Of a stretch of 64,000 nt of DNA, positions 47,418 to 60,160 are shown one piece after another. Position numbers and translations under genes: made by a program. The DNA comes from Leptasterias polaris (taxonomy: Eukaryota > Echinodermata > Asteroidea > Forcipulatida > Asteriidae): assembly GCA_037783415.1 (NCBI GenBank), contig JAZGTN010000171.1, positions 682,001-746,000 on the forward strand. Reading direction: 5' to 3'. How positions within the stretch are numbered: position 1 is the first letter of the stretch; the number at the start of each line of letters is the position of its first letter. The notes under the pieces are model-generated. The model searched no databases, had not been told where the DNA came from, and saw only the letters and a list, made by a program, of their open reading frames with translations.

Positions 47418-47903
47418 TGCTGTATATAGTTATCAAATAATAAACCACAAGGGAAACTGACTGGGTAACTTTTTAAATGATTTTGGGTTGAACAAGGAAA
47501 AATTGACCAGAGCGGGATTTGAACCAACGACCTCCGGACTGACGTGCCGGCGCTCTACCAACTGAGCTATCCAGCCCTATGATGACGGTCTCCCTATTTT
47601 GTCAATATCCTTGTTCGGTGGGTGCCAGTCAGAAGCCAATCAACCGTAAACTGCCGTGTAGCCAGGGATCACACCCAAGTATACAATACAACCTGGGAAG
47701 CGGCAGCCAGGGGATCACCTTAAGGGGATGCGACTTTTTATAATAGATATCAAATAATAAACCACAAGGGAAACTGACTGGGTAACTTTTTAAATGATTT
47801 TGGGTTGAACAAGGAGAAATTGACCAGAGCGGGATTTGAACCAACGACCTCCGGACTGACGTGCTGGCGCTCTACCATATACTCTACCTCTGCTGTATAT
47901 AGT
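47418..47903 (-). mobile_element. Dimeric tRNA-derived SINE with 13 bp target duplications
   Basis: Flanks TGCTGTATATAGT at 47418-47430 and 47891-47903 are identical. On the minus strand a tRNA-like head at 47580-47508 reads GGATAGCTCAGTTGGTAGAG (A box), then GTTGGTTCAAATCCCGCTC (B box), followed by a tail ending in TTTATTATTTGATA. A second, 5'-truncated head with the same tail lies at 47878-47750. The anticodon region is degenerate (no T before the anticodon), so it is not a working tRNA gene. Confidence 0.88.
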
Positions 47904-49551
47904 GTCAGTTGTGTCTAATTATGATAACAGAGACAATGGGAAGCTCCAGTAACATCTGACATTGTATCAAGTACAAGTTATTCTGGAGGAGTACATGAAA
48001 TTCATTCGATAAGGTGTTTTTTGTCAAAGGAAGTAATCAATATCTTAAATCACATTTTAGGCCAACATGAACAAAATTTCAAAGCTCATATCTTCTTGCC
48101 AATACTGGAGGAACTGTACATTTTTAGATCTATTTTCAATTCTCAGTTTTGCTGTCTCATTTCTTTCAAACCTATCACTTGATTCAAAGATTTATTTGTG
48201 TAGGGGCCTTTGTGTTTATTATTGTAAACTTTGATAAAGTTCATACAGTTGTTTTCCCAAGTTGTTTTCAGAGGAGCGATTGCTGTTAGAAAGTAACTAC
48301 TGAGATTAGAAGAGTGACATTGAGGCTAGGGAGGGGAGAGTGGGGACTTTCTCCAACCAAACCAATAACAGACAATTACATTTGGTTATCACTATTCCTT
48401 ACTGTCTGTTGGATAATTAATTACACTTTTCTAACTTGATCTAGCATGGGATCAACAACTCAATTTTAAGTATTTTACGTGTCTTGCTCTGAGAAAATGA
48501 TTTGCAGCGGTAGCCAGGGGATTGAAATGGAAATGTTGGCATGACCAGATCTTGAGTTTGATGCCAAACACTACTCATCAATGCACTACAAAGCCGTTCT
48601 CTAAGGAATTGTTTTCCCATCTGTCTAGATGAGATTTGGGGGGGGGGGGGGGGGGGGGTCCAGGTAAAGTAAGCTTGTGCTTTGGTCGAGCACCTACTGT
48701 TAAAGACAATGTCCACAGAAAAGGAAAAAGAAGAAGACAAAATAAAAGTATTAGGCCAATGTATTTATTTAGCATAAAGAAAAAAAAACCAATGTTGTTT
48801 GTTTGTTCATAAAATCACCTGTTGTTGGTTGATAATTGTTGGTTCTTATTAAGTATTTGGTTAAATTTGCACTATGCACAAGGGATGTAGCGCACAGAAG
48901 TTTATTTAAGCAGAGTTATTGAAAACTGGAAAGATGATAGAAAGTCCCCAAGGCTATGAAATACATACAACCAAACCTAAATGCTACTAGCATTGCTTTC
49001 CTTTTCTGTATTCCATGTAGTGTTATATATTTTGTACTGCCATTTGGGTTCTCACTGTATTGCCATTAGGTTCTCTCAAGTGTTGAGTTTACAACTGTTA
49101 GAAATGTCAGGTGGGGGCTAGTGCTGAAACAGCTGACATTTTGTTGAAATTTGGGAAATATGAGTGCTTGGAGATTGTGAGTGGTATGCTGTAATGTGAC
49201 TAGCATGTGGGTTGTAGACTGTGACAGGGATCTAGTATCAGCATTGGGTACTTGACAGAGAATTTGATACCTATATGATCAAATTAGAGGCTTTATTTTT
49301 AGCTTGTTTGGGTTGATGGGAGACATTTTAACCAGTGAATAGGGCAAAGTGGATACGTAGCAATGAAAGATGGAGTCTGTCTGTTAATGTGAAAATATAT
49401 TTGAACATTTCCTTATTCCATTCCTCTAGAATTTATGCAACTGTCATTTTGATGATCACTTCATCATGAGAAAAGCACATAAGACTGTTTATAGATGAGA
49501 AAATAGAATTAGCTGTTGCAAACTGCTTACCAACCAAAAGGACCTGTGGTA
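47904..49551. other. Non-coding DNA with a G21 run
   Basis: A run of 21 G lies at 48638-48658. Nothing else is recognised. Confidence 0.5.
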
Positions 49552-50466
49552 TACCGTAATTTCCTGCGTATAAGGCGCTCAGCGTATAAGGCGCAGTACC
49601 CTCAAATTACCAAAATAATATTTAAGGGTTAACAGATAAGGTGCACTGCCGCATAAGGCGCAACATATCTTTCACATTATACAAGCTCGCCAAGTCACAT
49701 ACTGCTGGAACATCAACACATACAGGGGTCATTGTGATGGTATAAGCACACTTACTTAGCGCAAATGGATCGTAATTTTTTAATCACGAAGACAAGTAAA
49801 ACTTCACTTCTATTTTTTCATTATTATTTTTTCCATTTTCGTTTAAAAGATTTTTTCTAAAATCATAGCTTTACAATTTTTTTCTTTTTACACAAGTGCC
49901 CGCAGACACAAGTTTTCCCAAAGTTTTCCCCAATTAATGGGCTGCTAGTTTCTGCTATCTCGCTTTTTTGAATGCTACAATACATGCAAGAACCAGCGAC
50001 CGCTAGAGGGCACTTTCTTAATAATGCTTTCACAATAAGAATGTACGCCCTCTGTTGGCGAAAGCATTTCACGATAACATATACAAAAACGACTTGTCTA
50101 ATAAAGACTAGTACCTGTCATGCGCTATATTATAGCAGTGTACTGTGTGCAGATCGTCGCTCACATTCACGACGGTATTGTTATTATTATTGTGGGCAGC
50201 AGCATGGCCAGTGACTTCGTTCTTCGGTAAGTTTCGTCAAAAATGTGAACGGAGTAGGTTTTATTCTAATAAAAATGTGACATGTAGAACTACCCTGGAC
50301 GAAATAAAGGAACTATTTTGCAGTATAAATGTAAGATTTTACATAGTAATCATCACAATGAACTCAATCGAAATCAGATAAGGCGCACCGGAAGATAAGA
50401 CGCCGTGATTTTTGTTTTCCTTTGAAAGTCGGATAAGACACGTCTTATATGCAGGAAATTATGGTA
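49552..50466. mobile_element. TIR DNA element with ATAAGGCGC ends, non-autonomous
   Basis: The left end CCGTAATTTCCTGCGTATAA (49554) is inverted at the right (reverse complement CCATAATTTCCTGCATATAA, ending 50464), flanked by TA on both sides. TATAAGGCGC, ATAAGGTGC and ATAAGACGC words repeat at both ends. ORFs of 69-80 codons inside (49863 minus; 49972 and 50145 plus) lack a transposase motif. Same terminal plan as 7092-8317. Confidence 0.75.
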
Positions 50467-50729
50467 AATGCAAAAAATAGTTAAAACCCTATAAGAGTTT
50501 TTCTCTTTAGCTATTGAGAAAGACACTGCTAGGGTCGAAACGTCAGGCCATTAACTGGTTTTTTGCACTTTTTAAAGAAATATATCATTTGTTGAGAGAA
50601 TTAACTGCCTCATTATGCTAAAAAAAGTGCCAACCATTTTTATATTTAGTACATTCCTGTATCCAATTTACCATTCAGAATTTATAAAAAATTTATTAAA
50701 CGTAAAATGTTGTCAGTTAAATAACATTC
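50467..50729. other. Spacer, nothing recognised
   Basis: AT-rich DNA between two transposable elements. Confidence 0.5.
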
Positions 50730-51238
50730 TTAACCCTCCTACTGATACACCATTCAAAACCATTCAAAATTCATTTACAACCCAATTGTTTTTGTACACA
50801 CATGGCAGTACCATTTGACCTGTATTGATGATAAGCTGTGTCACCATTCACAACCATTCAAATGGTTTTGAGTGGTGGATACACTGCACTGTGGTATGCC
50901 CCCAAGGCTAAATGGTTTTGAATGGTGAATGTACTGCACAGTGTTTATCAGTTCAGAGGAAAACACTGGCACTGTGTTTACAAAAACATTGTAACCCTAA
51001 TTGAGTTCAGCTGACCTGCCATTCAAAATAATGCACTCAAAATCACCACTCCATGGGCAAACCATTCCACCACTTGAAAGTATCCATACTGGGCTATAGA
51101 TAAGCTGACATACCATTTGAAACCATTCAGGGGGTCTACTCTATACACAGTTAGCTCACCACTCAAAACCATTCGACCAAATGGTTTTGAATGGTCAGTC
51201 AACTCAATAACAAATTGTGTTGGCAGTAGGAGGGTTAA
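50730..51238. mobile_element. TTAA-flanked CCCTCC element, piggyBac-like, non-autonomous
   Basis: TTAA at 50730-50733 and 51235-51238 enclose CCCTCCTACTG ... CAGTAGGAGGG. The interior is packed with ACCATTCAAAACCATT or its complement AATGGTTTTGAATGGT, in both orientations (about ten occurrences). TTAA duplication with CCCT ends is the piggyBac signature from family knowledge. No ORF for a transposase. Confidence 0.8.
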
Positions 51239-52742
51239 GGCATGAATTTGTTGGAACACTAACCCCAAATTCAATAGAAATACTAAATGACAGAAAGTTA
51301 TTACTGGTATAAACTTCAGTAATGAATTTCCGATTCACTCGAACAAAAAGGTGTTGACTGTGGTGCCATCGAGTTTTCCTTCACAGTCATATTCATATAT
51401 CAAGTGTATATTCAATACCTGGTAAACATGTTTCAACAGTAAACCCCCATTTACAGGCTAGTTTGTTTCATTAGTTACACCATTGGCATTCTTTCTCCTT
51501 CCCATGCTGAATAAATGTGTCTTTACACACTATATACCTGTCAGCCAGTATGCATTAATTGCCAGAAAGGTCATATACTGTCAAATAACAATACTCACCC
51601 ACTCTATGCTGCAGGAAATGCCTTCAAATACAGGAATAAAGAGCCATGGAAATCAGGATAAAAAATTGTACTTTTTTTCTCAAATTTTGATTTTGTTTAA
51701 ATGATGGTAATTGAATCTGGACAAGCTTTTATTAAAGAGTGCAAATCATTTGTATGGTTTGATCTTTTTCAATATTTTCTGAACATGTAAACATGGGGTA
51801 AGATGTTAAGAGGTTAGTCATAAAATTTGTTTTGAATTTTAAAAAGTTTTCATGAAAATGATGCAATTTACATCAAGAAAGGCTTGCAATAGTTTAAGGT
51901 GATTTTTAGAATTGTTGTTGTGCTGTGAATTGATGCTGCGTCTGACTCATTAAAAGATAACCATTCAACATGAAGTGGAGAACTAAGTGTTTCTGTGAAT
52001 TTTTCATAAATAAGGATAACAGATTGTTGTTGACGTCATGCTTGGGGCATCTACATAGAGGTCTGTATACCCTGATTGAGAGAAAGGAAGCATCTATATA
52101 GAGATCTGTATACCCTGATTGAGAGAAAGGAAGCAATATTTGCCAACAGAACCAACACTGTACATGTACATTGTCTTAAGAGTTTCAGGGTTTGATAGAG
52201 GCTAGGGATCATATAAGGTCAAGTATGTTTATATTTCCTATCTGTCATAATATCAGTGTTTTTAGGTTTGTCTGTAGGAGTCAGTGGCGTCACAGAGCTG
52301 AGGCCAAGATGGAGACTGTCAAGATGATTGTGCTTCAGTTGCTAGGGATACTTGGGGGTCATTACAGGTCAAATAGTAGATGCAGTCATGAATGCATGAT
52401 GAAGTTTACTTTGTTCAATTTTGTAGGATTTTGGGACAAACTTCTAGGCTTAAAGGGCGTGTACAACATTGGTAAGAATGAAAATATAAATGCTCACAGA
52501 TTTGCAAATAACTTACATGGTATAAAGATGGTCATGGTAGAAAACTTCCCTTGAAATAGTTTTGCTTGAAATGCCATAGTTTTTAGGAAATGAGTAAAAC
52601 AATAGTCTTTATCCTGCAGGATAAAATCCGATGTTTGAAAAAAAGTTATACCTGCTACATGTATGTAGCATGTATTACTATGCACTTTGCTAGATTCAGA
52701 CATTTATGATGCATATTATAAGGGAGAGAAGACTTTTTGAGT
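51239..52742. other. Non-coding DNA with a 43 bp tandem duplication
   Basis: A 43-44 bp unit starting GCATCTACATAGAGGTCTGT is doubled at 52048-52134. The 120-codon ORF at 52192 has no recognisable domain. Confidence 0.5.
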
Positions 52743-52983
52743 CATGGTGTAACAAAGACACCAGTATCTCGGTTACGCGTGAAACTGTCGGCTTTTACTT
52801 CTTGGCCTACGTTTGAAGGTTTTCATTGAAAATAGCTGAATTACAGTATACCAATGATGTCTACATATTACCCTTTAAAATTTAAATTTTCAATGAAAAC
52901 CTACTAATTTATGGCAAAACAAGTCACAAGTTTCACACTGTAACAGGAAACTGAGATTTCGGTGTCTCCGTTACAGTGTGATG
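52743..52983. mobile_element. Palindromic MITE with nested inverted repeats
   Basis: CATGGTGTAACAAAGACACC at the left is mirrored by GGTGTCTCCGTTACAGTGTG at the right. Inside, GGTTTTCATTGAAAAT (52818) pairs with ATTTTCAATGAAAACC (about 52886). Confidence 0.7.
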
Positions 52984-54699
52984 GATAGTTTTGGATCGTA
53001 TATGAAAACAAAAAATCTGATTCGAGAAATTGAAGTTATACATTAAACGTATGAGCTATCCCCACCACTTAAACATGCAAAGAATATAGAAAGTACATTA
53101 TCTTTTGAGATATAACACCATGTCACGCTTTGGCCCCCTTATTTATGGAAAGACCCACATGTAATTCTCTCCGGTTGTTATCAGGTGCTTATAAATTGTA
53201 GAAACACAAAATCATCATTGAATTGGGTGCGCAGTAAACCAGCATACAAATGGCTGGACATTCAGTTCATATCCATTTGAAAATCAATCATGATTTAAAG
53301 AAAAGTTTGATTGCATCAGGAACCTATGTGATATTAGAGTATAACTGATATACCAGACGATCAGATTCCCTTTGATTCACATCCACCCTACCCCTCACAT
53401 GAACCTCATCAATTGCAACAATTTGCCTACAAATAGTACAATGCATCTATTGTTTTCATTCTGATAGACTCCTTGGTTAGGTAGTGTAGGATTCTCAATT
53501 GACAAGCCGATATGGCTCATTAGATGTTGCAGGGTTAAAGCCCTCGGAAGTTCCCCTCAACCTTGATCTTACATCAATGAAGCATTACAACCAGCTGGAT
53601 GTCATAACTACTCCAGCACCATGCATAACACTCTACAGTATGCAAGGTGGAACAATATTGGACTTTCTTGGCAAATGATGTACATATGGTTTGGCTTGGA
53701 GGTAGGATTAGAACCAACTAGAGTAGAATGAAGCATGAGATCTAAATCTACATGAGCAATCGCAAGATGTAGTCAACACAATCGGCAATTTGCGCACTCT
53801 CTTCATATCAATAAACCTTTTTGGGGGCCACTGTGTTGCAGGAGGACCTTCCTCAGCAACAAGCTGATTATTATATAACTATCACTATCAGCTGTTTCAA
53901 AATACTAGCAATAGATCAATATTAAAATGAACGTCAAGGTGAAGTGAGCAGATTCACTGTGAGAATGTACAATTGGATAAGAATTGATGGCAAATAATGT
54001 CACCACTGTGGTAATTCTTTAGTTCAAACTTGAATAGAAGCACTTACAATTGACAGTGAACAACATGGACCTATTCTAATGCTTATTTTGTGTACCAAGA
54101 AATGTTTTAAGTATAAAAATAGGCCAGTGCTTATAGTTTCTTTAAATGTATTTGTTATGATTATTATGGGAATTTGCCAATCACAAGGCCCTAAAACAGG
54201 CCACTCAATGCAGTGGCTAAATAGAGTAGTAAATACGCTTATTTATTTTATGTATTTTACAGTACTTTACTCAATTGTAGGCAAAGCACTACCGGTTACA
54301 GTCTACTTTGACAATGGCAGGACAATATTAAAGGGTGATTACTTGTACATATATAAAAATGTTCTGTCAATTATCAAATAGTTTCCTAACAATCTTCGAT
54401 CTCTGTGTTAAATTTGTCAGTTTGTGATGAATAAGTAGTTTGCCTTTAGCTGTTTGCACACATCATTATGAGTTCCCATCCATACATCCCCTAGGCATTA
54501 GAACACCCTGACAGCAGCACTCCGCAATCACACAGATGTAGAGTTATATGACTTTATGAATAGTTGTTTTCTTCATGGTTGGATGACTGGTGGTGCTTGA
54601 TTCTTACTTACTGGGGGTCTCTCAAAGACTGATGTGGCAACACTGGCTTTTCATCATGATTCCTGCCTGCTGTTTTAAATCATAAGGCTGCTGTTTAAC
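52984..54699. other. Non-coding DNA, nothing recognised
   Basis: A 100-codon ORF at 54079 is Ile/Tyr/Val-rich with no recognised domain. No repeat ends identified. Confidence 0.45.
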
Positions 54700-55135
54700 G
54701 CACACAGCCAACATTGGTCATCTAAAAACCAGTATCAGCACTTTATGTGACTCAACATATACAAGAATGAACAAACCTGTGAAAGTTTAGCTCAATGTGT
54801 CTTTGGAGTCACACGAAAACTTTTGAGTCACAAAATTAGAACTAATTGTTTTGCTCATTTCTCAAAGCATATAGGTGGAATTTCATCTTTGAGAGGGCAA
54901 GGCCATTCTAATTTTGCAAAGGGCCTTTTCATTGGAAAATCTAAAAGCCTATTTGAAAGTTTTGAAGGGGCACCAAGGCCAAGACCAGGGCAACTGAGGT
55001 TATGGCCTCTGTGGCCTCTGTGTAATTTCAGGCCTTATTTTGGGCAAACATTTTTCAAGGGAAGTTTTCCACCATGACCATCTTTATACCATGTAAGATA
55101 TGTGCAAGTCTTTGAGCATTTAAATTTTCAACTGT
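54700..55135 (+). repeat. Dispersed repeat interrupted by a second repeat
   Basis: Outer parts match 45500-45810 (AAACCTGTGAAAGTTTAGCTC and GGGAAGTTTTCCACCATGAC). Between them about 155 bp (54885-55040), including GGCCTCTGTGGCCTCTGTG, is absent from the other copy and is related to 38672-38814. The 84-codon ORF at 54823 spans the junctions and is not a gene. Confidence 0.7.
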
Positions 55136-55661
55136 ACCAATGTTGTGTACACACTTCAAATCGTAAATGCATAAAATATCTAAAGGTATCAATACATGGC
55201 CTTTTGGCTAATTATTCAGTCACATCAAATAAAGAGCGTTATCGATACAAACCAAAGAACAAGTTGAGTACAAACTCTAACCAGCCAGTTAGCAGTTTTA
55301 GCTAAATGTTGCGGGATGAAGTCTCTAATTTTTACAAAAATTTTATCATATATTTTAAGAAAGGCATTTTTCTTTCAACATTTTTAAATGTACCTACTCT
55401 GATTGCAATTGGATTAATACTTTGGGTGACATAAAATGAAATGGACTATGTTTACATTAAACTGATTTTTCACTTGTCTTGTAAAATATAGGTCTAGATG
55501 TATTTAAAGAGCTTTAACCAAGTGTAAGGGTTTTGAAAACGACAGCCAAGAGTACAACATCTGCATCAGATGGGGGCATAAACCAACAAATAGTGTATTG
55601 CTAGTAGTGAGTTTCTGCTTAACCCATCAAAGTGCAGCGATGTTGTTTATGGCATACACTT
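55136..55661. other. Spacer, nothing recognised
   Basis: AT-rich; no exon or element ends. Confidence 0.5.
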
Positions 55662-56920
55662 AGGGTACGTTCAGACGTGGGGTTAAATTAACCCTTAAAC
55701 CGAGCACCATGGGTGTCCACCAATCCAAACTGGGCTTGCGTTCACACATAAGTTTATTCTTGTCCAGCGTACTAAACTGACCCACGAGGTTGATTACTGG
55801 TTCTTGCATCGTCGACCCTTCCCGACTGCTAGTTCCGGTTCACATATTGCGCACTTTGCTGGTTTTTTTTACAACGCTATTTGCTATGCTGACAACAACA
55901 AATGGCGCCTGTAAATGAGAACTTGCTCGATCGAACGCCTTTGTTTTTTTCATTTTTTACTGGCGTCTGTTCGGAGCTTTTCCGATGAAGGAGAATACCG
56001 GGGATGTGAAGGGAAGGCAGCGGTAGGGCCAATAATTTTCTGCGATCGCGGAAAACGAACGGAATTCGCAGAATCTTCAGTTTACGGAGGACAAAATCAT
56101 CACATTCACAGCACGTTCTTTACAGTTTTTTTTCACCCAAATTACATTTTCTCCCTCCCTTTTATCAACAACCATACACAAACCAGCTTACCCCTGCTCT
56201 ATATGTACACACATGCCTGATGACATGTTTCTGCGTGATGTGCATTTTTTGATACGGCAACGGCTGTTACGTGTTTCTAACTTGTTTTTGTTGCACCGAT
56301 CAGTGCAGTAATTTGTTTTAGAAAATGCCAACTACAGAACTGAATCGGCCGTTGATAATTGAGAGTTTTTGAACATGAAACGGAATTTGTTGTGTCTGAA
56401 ACGGAATTCATGGTTTAAAAAAAACCAGAATTTGCACTTTTCTTAAACGGAAAATCATTGGTGCTACAGCGGAGAAACGCAAGAGGAGTAGAATTGTTCG
56501 TCTCCGTGCAGAGGAACGCTGTGGTCGATGGCGATTTTGGCTATTATGTGAAGGACGGTAGGCAACGATTGGCAGCCAGCCACAGCTTCATCGAACCACA
56601 CACACACGCACGTGTGCATGCATGCGATTGATAAACATTAGGATGACGTCATCTTTTTTGCCGCGGTCGGGGTCACACAGAGTAAAATAGACTGGTAGTG
56701 GCAGGTCAGTTGCGTTCCAACGATAGTTTATTGGGCCTCGCAGCGGGAGGTAGGTCTTAAAACCTGGGCTAAACTGTGCTAGTCCACCTTTTTTTCCGGT
56801 CTAGAATAGCCCACTTCTGTGGTTCAAATTGACCCTCGCGGACTGGTTTTTTGCATTCCAACAGAGGGTTATTCTAACACTTTTGGATTAAGGGTTAGTT
56901 TAACTCCACGTCTGGCCCAC
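55662..56920. mobile_element. 1.26 kb TIR element, CpG-rich, Harbinger-like
   Basis: GTACGTTCAGACGTGGGGTT at the left matches, inverted, the right end AACTCCACGTCTGGCCCAC; pairing extends through TTAA-TTAACCCTTAA. The interior is CpG-rich (for example CTGCGATCGCGGAAAACG at 56040). An ORF of 101 codons starts at 55915, and an ATG in another frame at 55902 (MAPVNENLLDR...), but neither shows a complete transposase or Myb-like domain. Exact ends and target duplication are unresolved. Confidence 0.65.
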
Positions 56921-57046
56921 TACCCACAGTTTTTCAATCAACTTTCAAATTTAGTCCAGGCATTGAAACTAGAGAGTTGTGGTTCAAACTGATACAGCCT
57001 TGTCTGCCTCAATTTAAGTAGTATGAGATAATGCAAAGACAATGAT
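56921..57046. other. Spacer between TIR element and 60 bp array
   Basis: Nothing recognised. Confidence 0.4.
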
Positions 57047-57347
57047 TGGTATCTGTGGTTCTATAGCGGGTCACAGGGACACATCTATGATATAGGATCA
57101 CTGTTTGGTATCTGTGGTTCTATAGCGGGATCACAGGGACACATCTATGATATAGGATCACTGTTTGGTATCTGTGGTTCTATAGCGGGATCACAGGGAC
57201 ACATCTATGATATAGGATCACTGTTTGGTATCTGTGGTTCTATAGCGGGATCACAGGGACACATCTATGATATAGGATCACTGTTTGGTATCTGTGGTTC
57301 TATAGCGGGATCACAGGGACACATCTATGATATAGGATCACTGTTTG
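57047..57347. repeat. 60 bp tandem repeat, five copies
   Basis: The unit starts TGGTATCTGTGGTTCTATAG and ends TATAGGATCACTGTT. The first copy lacks one A (GCGGGTCACAGG versus GCGGGATCACAGG); the other four look identical, so expansion is recent. Confidence 0.96.
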
Positions 57348-59524
57348 CTAGTTCCTTGTTTGACTACTTTTAAGCTGAATGTGCAGCTTGAAGTACATAT
57401 AAACGCATCTATATTTTTAAGGTAGTTATACACTTTGAGTATGTCATGTTGTGATGTTCATGACCAAAGACAGATCAGTAGAGTTGATTTCATTGGGGAT
57501 TGCACACTGAGTGTAAGCCGATAGGAACTTAAATCAATGATATGTAGACGTCTCCAACATCTGTATTAAAAACCATCAAGGAACAACCTTAGGCTTATTG
57601 TCATTAATTGGCATTATCACACATTCTAACATTTAACTTCAAATGAGGTCATTTGGTGAAACTGATGCTTCATGTAGATCAATGTAAATGTCATTTGGCC
57701 GACAAAGTCAGTCATTGGAATTTATTGTAGTCTGATAAAAGTACAGAGAGAAACTGGTAAGAGCAAAAGAACTATCAATCAGTAAGAAAGATGGCCAAGG
57801 TGCAATTGGAGGTCTGAACTGACATTGGTCTCCAATCTCCTTCATCAGTCTACTGACTGCTACCAATTCCCTCCCTGGGGCTAAGGAAATTACTCCACAC
57901 AAATTCTGCTATTGTATGGCAATACAGCAGGACTACAGTAGCAGTAGTCTTGATGGAAGTCTCATTACATTACAGGCTGTCTGTCATGAAGTACCCAAGT
58001 ACTTTTAAGCTGGGGGTGACTATTAATTGGTGGCGTGTGCCTGTCTAGGGAAGGTTAGCTGGTCTATCTTGGTTCCTGGTGTGAGCTAATTGGTCGTTAC
58101 CTCTGCTCTCAAATGCTTCAAGTTCCTGTTTACTGCAGTATCTTGCAGGTTGATTGAGGACAGTTTAATCATAGAGCTTTAAGAATTAATTAAGTCATGG
58201 GCTTTGTTTAATCTTATAGTTCTATGGTTTAATTAGGAATGAAGTATTTCAGATAGCAAAACAAGTAATAAGAATCAGTGTGGTTGTACACAAGCAGGCT
58301 GACTACAGAGTGGCCTGTGATTAACTTCAAACTTCTTACATTGTCTACAAAATAATCATTGTAGTAAACATTTTAAAGTATTTGTCATCTTACGTTAAAC
58401 TATGATTTGTAAACAAACACAGTTTTTGAAGCACAATGACTGTTTTGACCTTTAGTTAAATGTTTGGCAATACTAGGAAGGTTCAGTACTCCACTGCTTA
58501 ATAAAGAACTTGTCCAGTTAGGAATTTTCTGAAACACTGTCACATGCAGGTTATCATGCTTTTCAGAGGCAGATGGAATATAAGTTGTTCAAGTTATTTT
58601 GTATGTTTTGAAATGTGACAACTACATTAATGGACATTAATATTGCTTGACATAACAAATCATTATTTAGGTACTTAATACATGTAGGGCCTACTATAGA
58701 CTTAATAGCAGCTGTACTTCAAGTTTACATGCTAATACAGTTATTTACTGAAGAACCCCAAGTTCAAATACCCCTTACTCACTAAGCAAGCCATTTTTTA
58801 TTTTTTTATTTATTCTATTGAAGGAAACAAACAGTGTTTTGATTGCACTACAACATGCACTTAAAACAAAAAAAGCTGTATGAATAGATGAGATTGAGTT
58901 GAGAGTGTAGAGACAACATGCATGATTTGTCTAAGTCCATAATGAGGTGGACTTCACAAGTTAGTCCTTATCAATCTACTGACTGTGTATCTTGTCTCCT
59001 TACATCATCACTTCCTCTTTGACATTATCTACAAAGATAACGGAGTCTCTTGCTTTCAAGCCATTCTGTCACTGCTGTATGTGTTGGATCTCATGGGTAG
59101 GCTGTACAGCAATTACAGTCAAACTTCAGTCAAACAGCAATCGGTGCTGAAGCTCACAACTCTTTGAATAGTAATGTATTCAAAAGAGATAATAGTCACT
59201 TGTCACTATTTGTGAAATGTTTATACTTTTATTTTGAGTCCTGTGAAAAAACCCAACAGACATATCAATCAGGTGGGACTCGAACCCATGACCTTTGCCA
59301 TGCTAGAGCAGATGTCTTACAAAAAGACCTTGAAGACAAATAATATTCTTTTCCCTGATGCAAAGTTAACATTTATTAAAGAAATTACTATGTTTCAATA
59401 ATTAACATTTTGCTGTTGAGTTAAAGTGACAAGTCCAAAGTCCTAAACCCTAGTCCAGATGGCTAAATCCAAATCCTAGACCATGAATCATTGTGATTTG
59501 AGTCTGAGTCATCAAAAATGTGAC
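57348..59524. other. Non-coding DNA with a SINE fragment
   Basis: GTGGGACTCGAACCCATGACC at about 59271-59291 is a B box on the minus strand, with tRNA-like DNA to about 59330. No exon is recognised. Confidence 0.45.
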
Positions 59525-59830
59525 TATTTAAATGTAAAACTAACCTGTGAAAATCTCATTTCAAAACGTGGTAGTGTTTTTTAGATATCGCCGAAAATCC
59601 GGAGTGGGTATTTCCACGCAGGAAGAATAATCCGTAATTGGAATACACAATCTGAGAAACATATCTGACAGTAACGTTTCTCAGATTCGAATTTTGGGGA
59701 ATGAAAACTGATATCTTTTTCCATAACCACATTACTTCGTAGTGAAATTATTCTCAAAATGCTGCATACTTCTATCCAAGTAAGTTTTTATTGCCAATAA
59801 TTTTAAGAGTGATTACCAAACATATACCTT
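59525..59830 (-). mobile_element. TTAA-type element family B, inverted copy
   Basis: On + it ends with TGCCAATAATTTTAAGAGTG and ATTACCAAACATATACC, the reverse complement of the start of the copies at 39598 and 62132. It also carries TTCTCAGATTCGAATTTTGG. The left end is eroded. Confidence 0.75.
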
Positions 59831-60160
59831 GGCTTGGTTGACAGGCCAGACCACAATCATATGTTTGCATATGTACCAAACTTCTGCTTGTTTTTGTTGT
59901 TAATAAGTTAAAGCATGGAGGTAGGGTTAAAGCTACCAGTTGCCTCATGGTTGCATGCAGTAATGGCTTGTGTTGGATGCCTGAGGCCAACCATTAATGC
60001 ACAATTAACTGTCTTGTGCCAGATCTTATCTACACCCAATGACTAATTTGTATTGACAGGTTGATAATCCAGACTCATTTGTCTCACCATAGCTTTATGG
60101 TCTCACTTTGTGCATGTCCATCTGAAACTGAAGCAGTAAACCATAGAGAGCTGTCCTTTC

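Noticed and set aside
47508..47580. Functional tRNA gene on the minus strand
   Set aside because: A and B boxes are good but the anticodon loop lacks the usual T before the anticodon, the stem has a mismatch, and the segment is followed by a SINE tail within a target duplication.
52192..52554. 120-codon ORF with VCRSQWRHRAEAKMETVKMIV segment as a possible exon
   Set aside because: No matching splice sites around the segment, and no recognisable domain; composition is like neighbouring non-coding ORFs.
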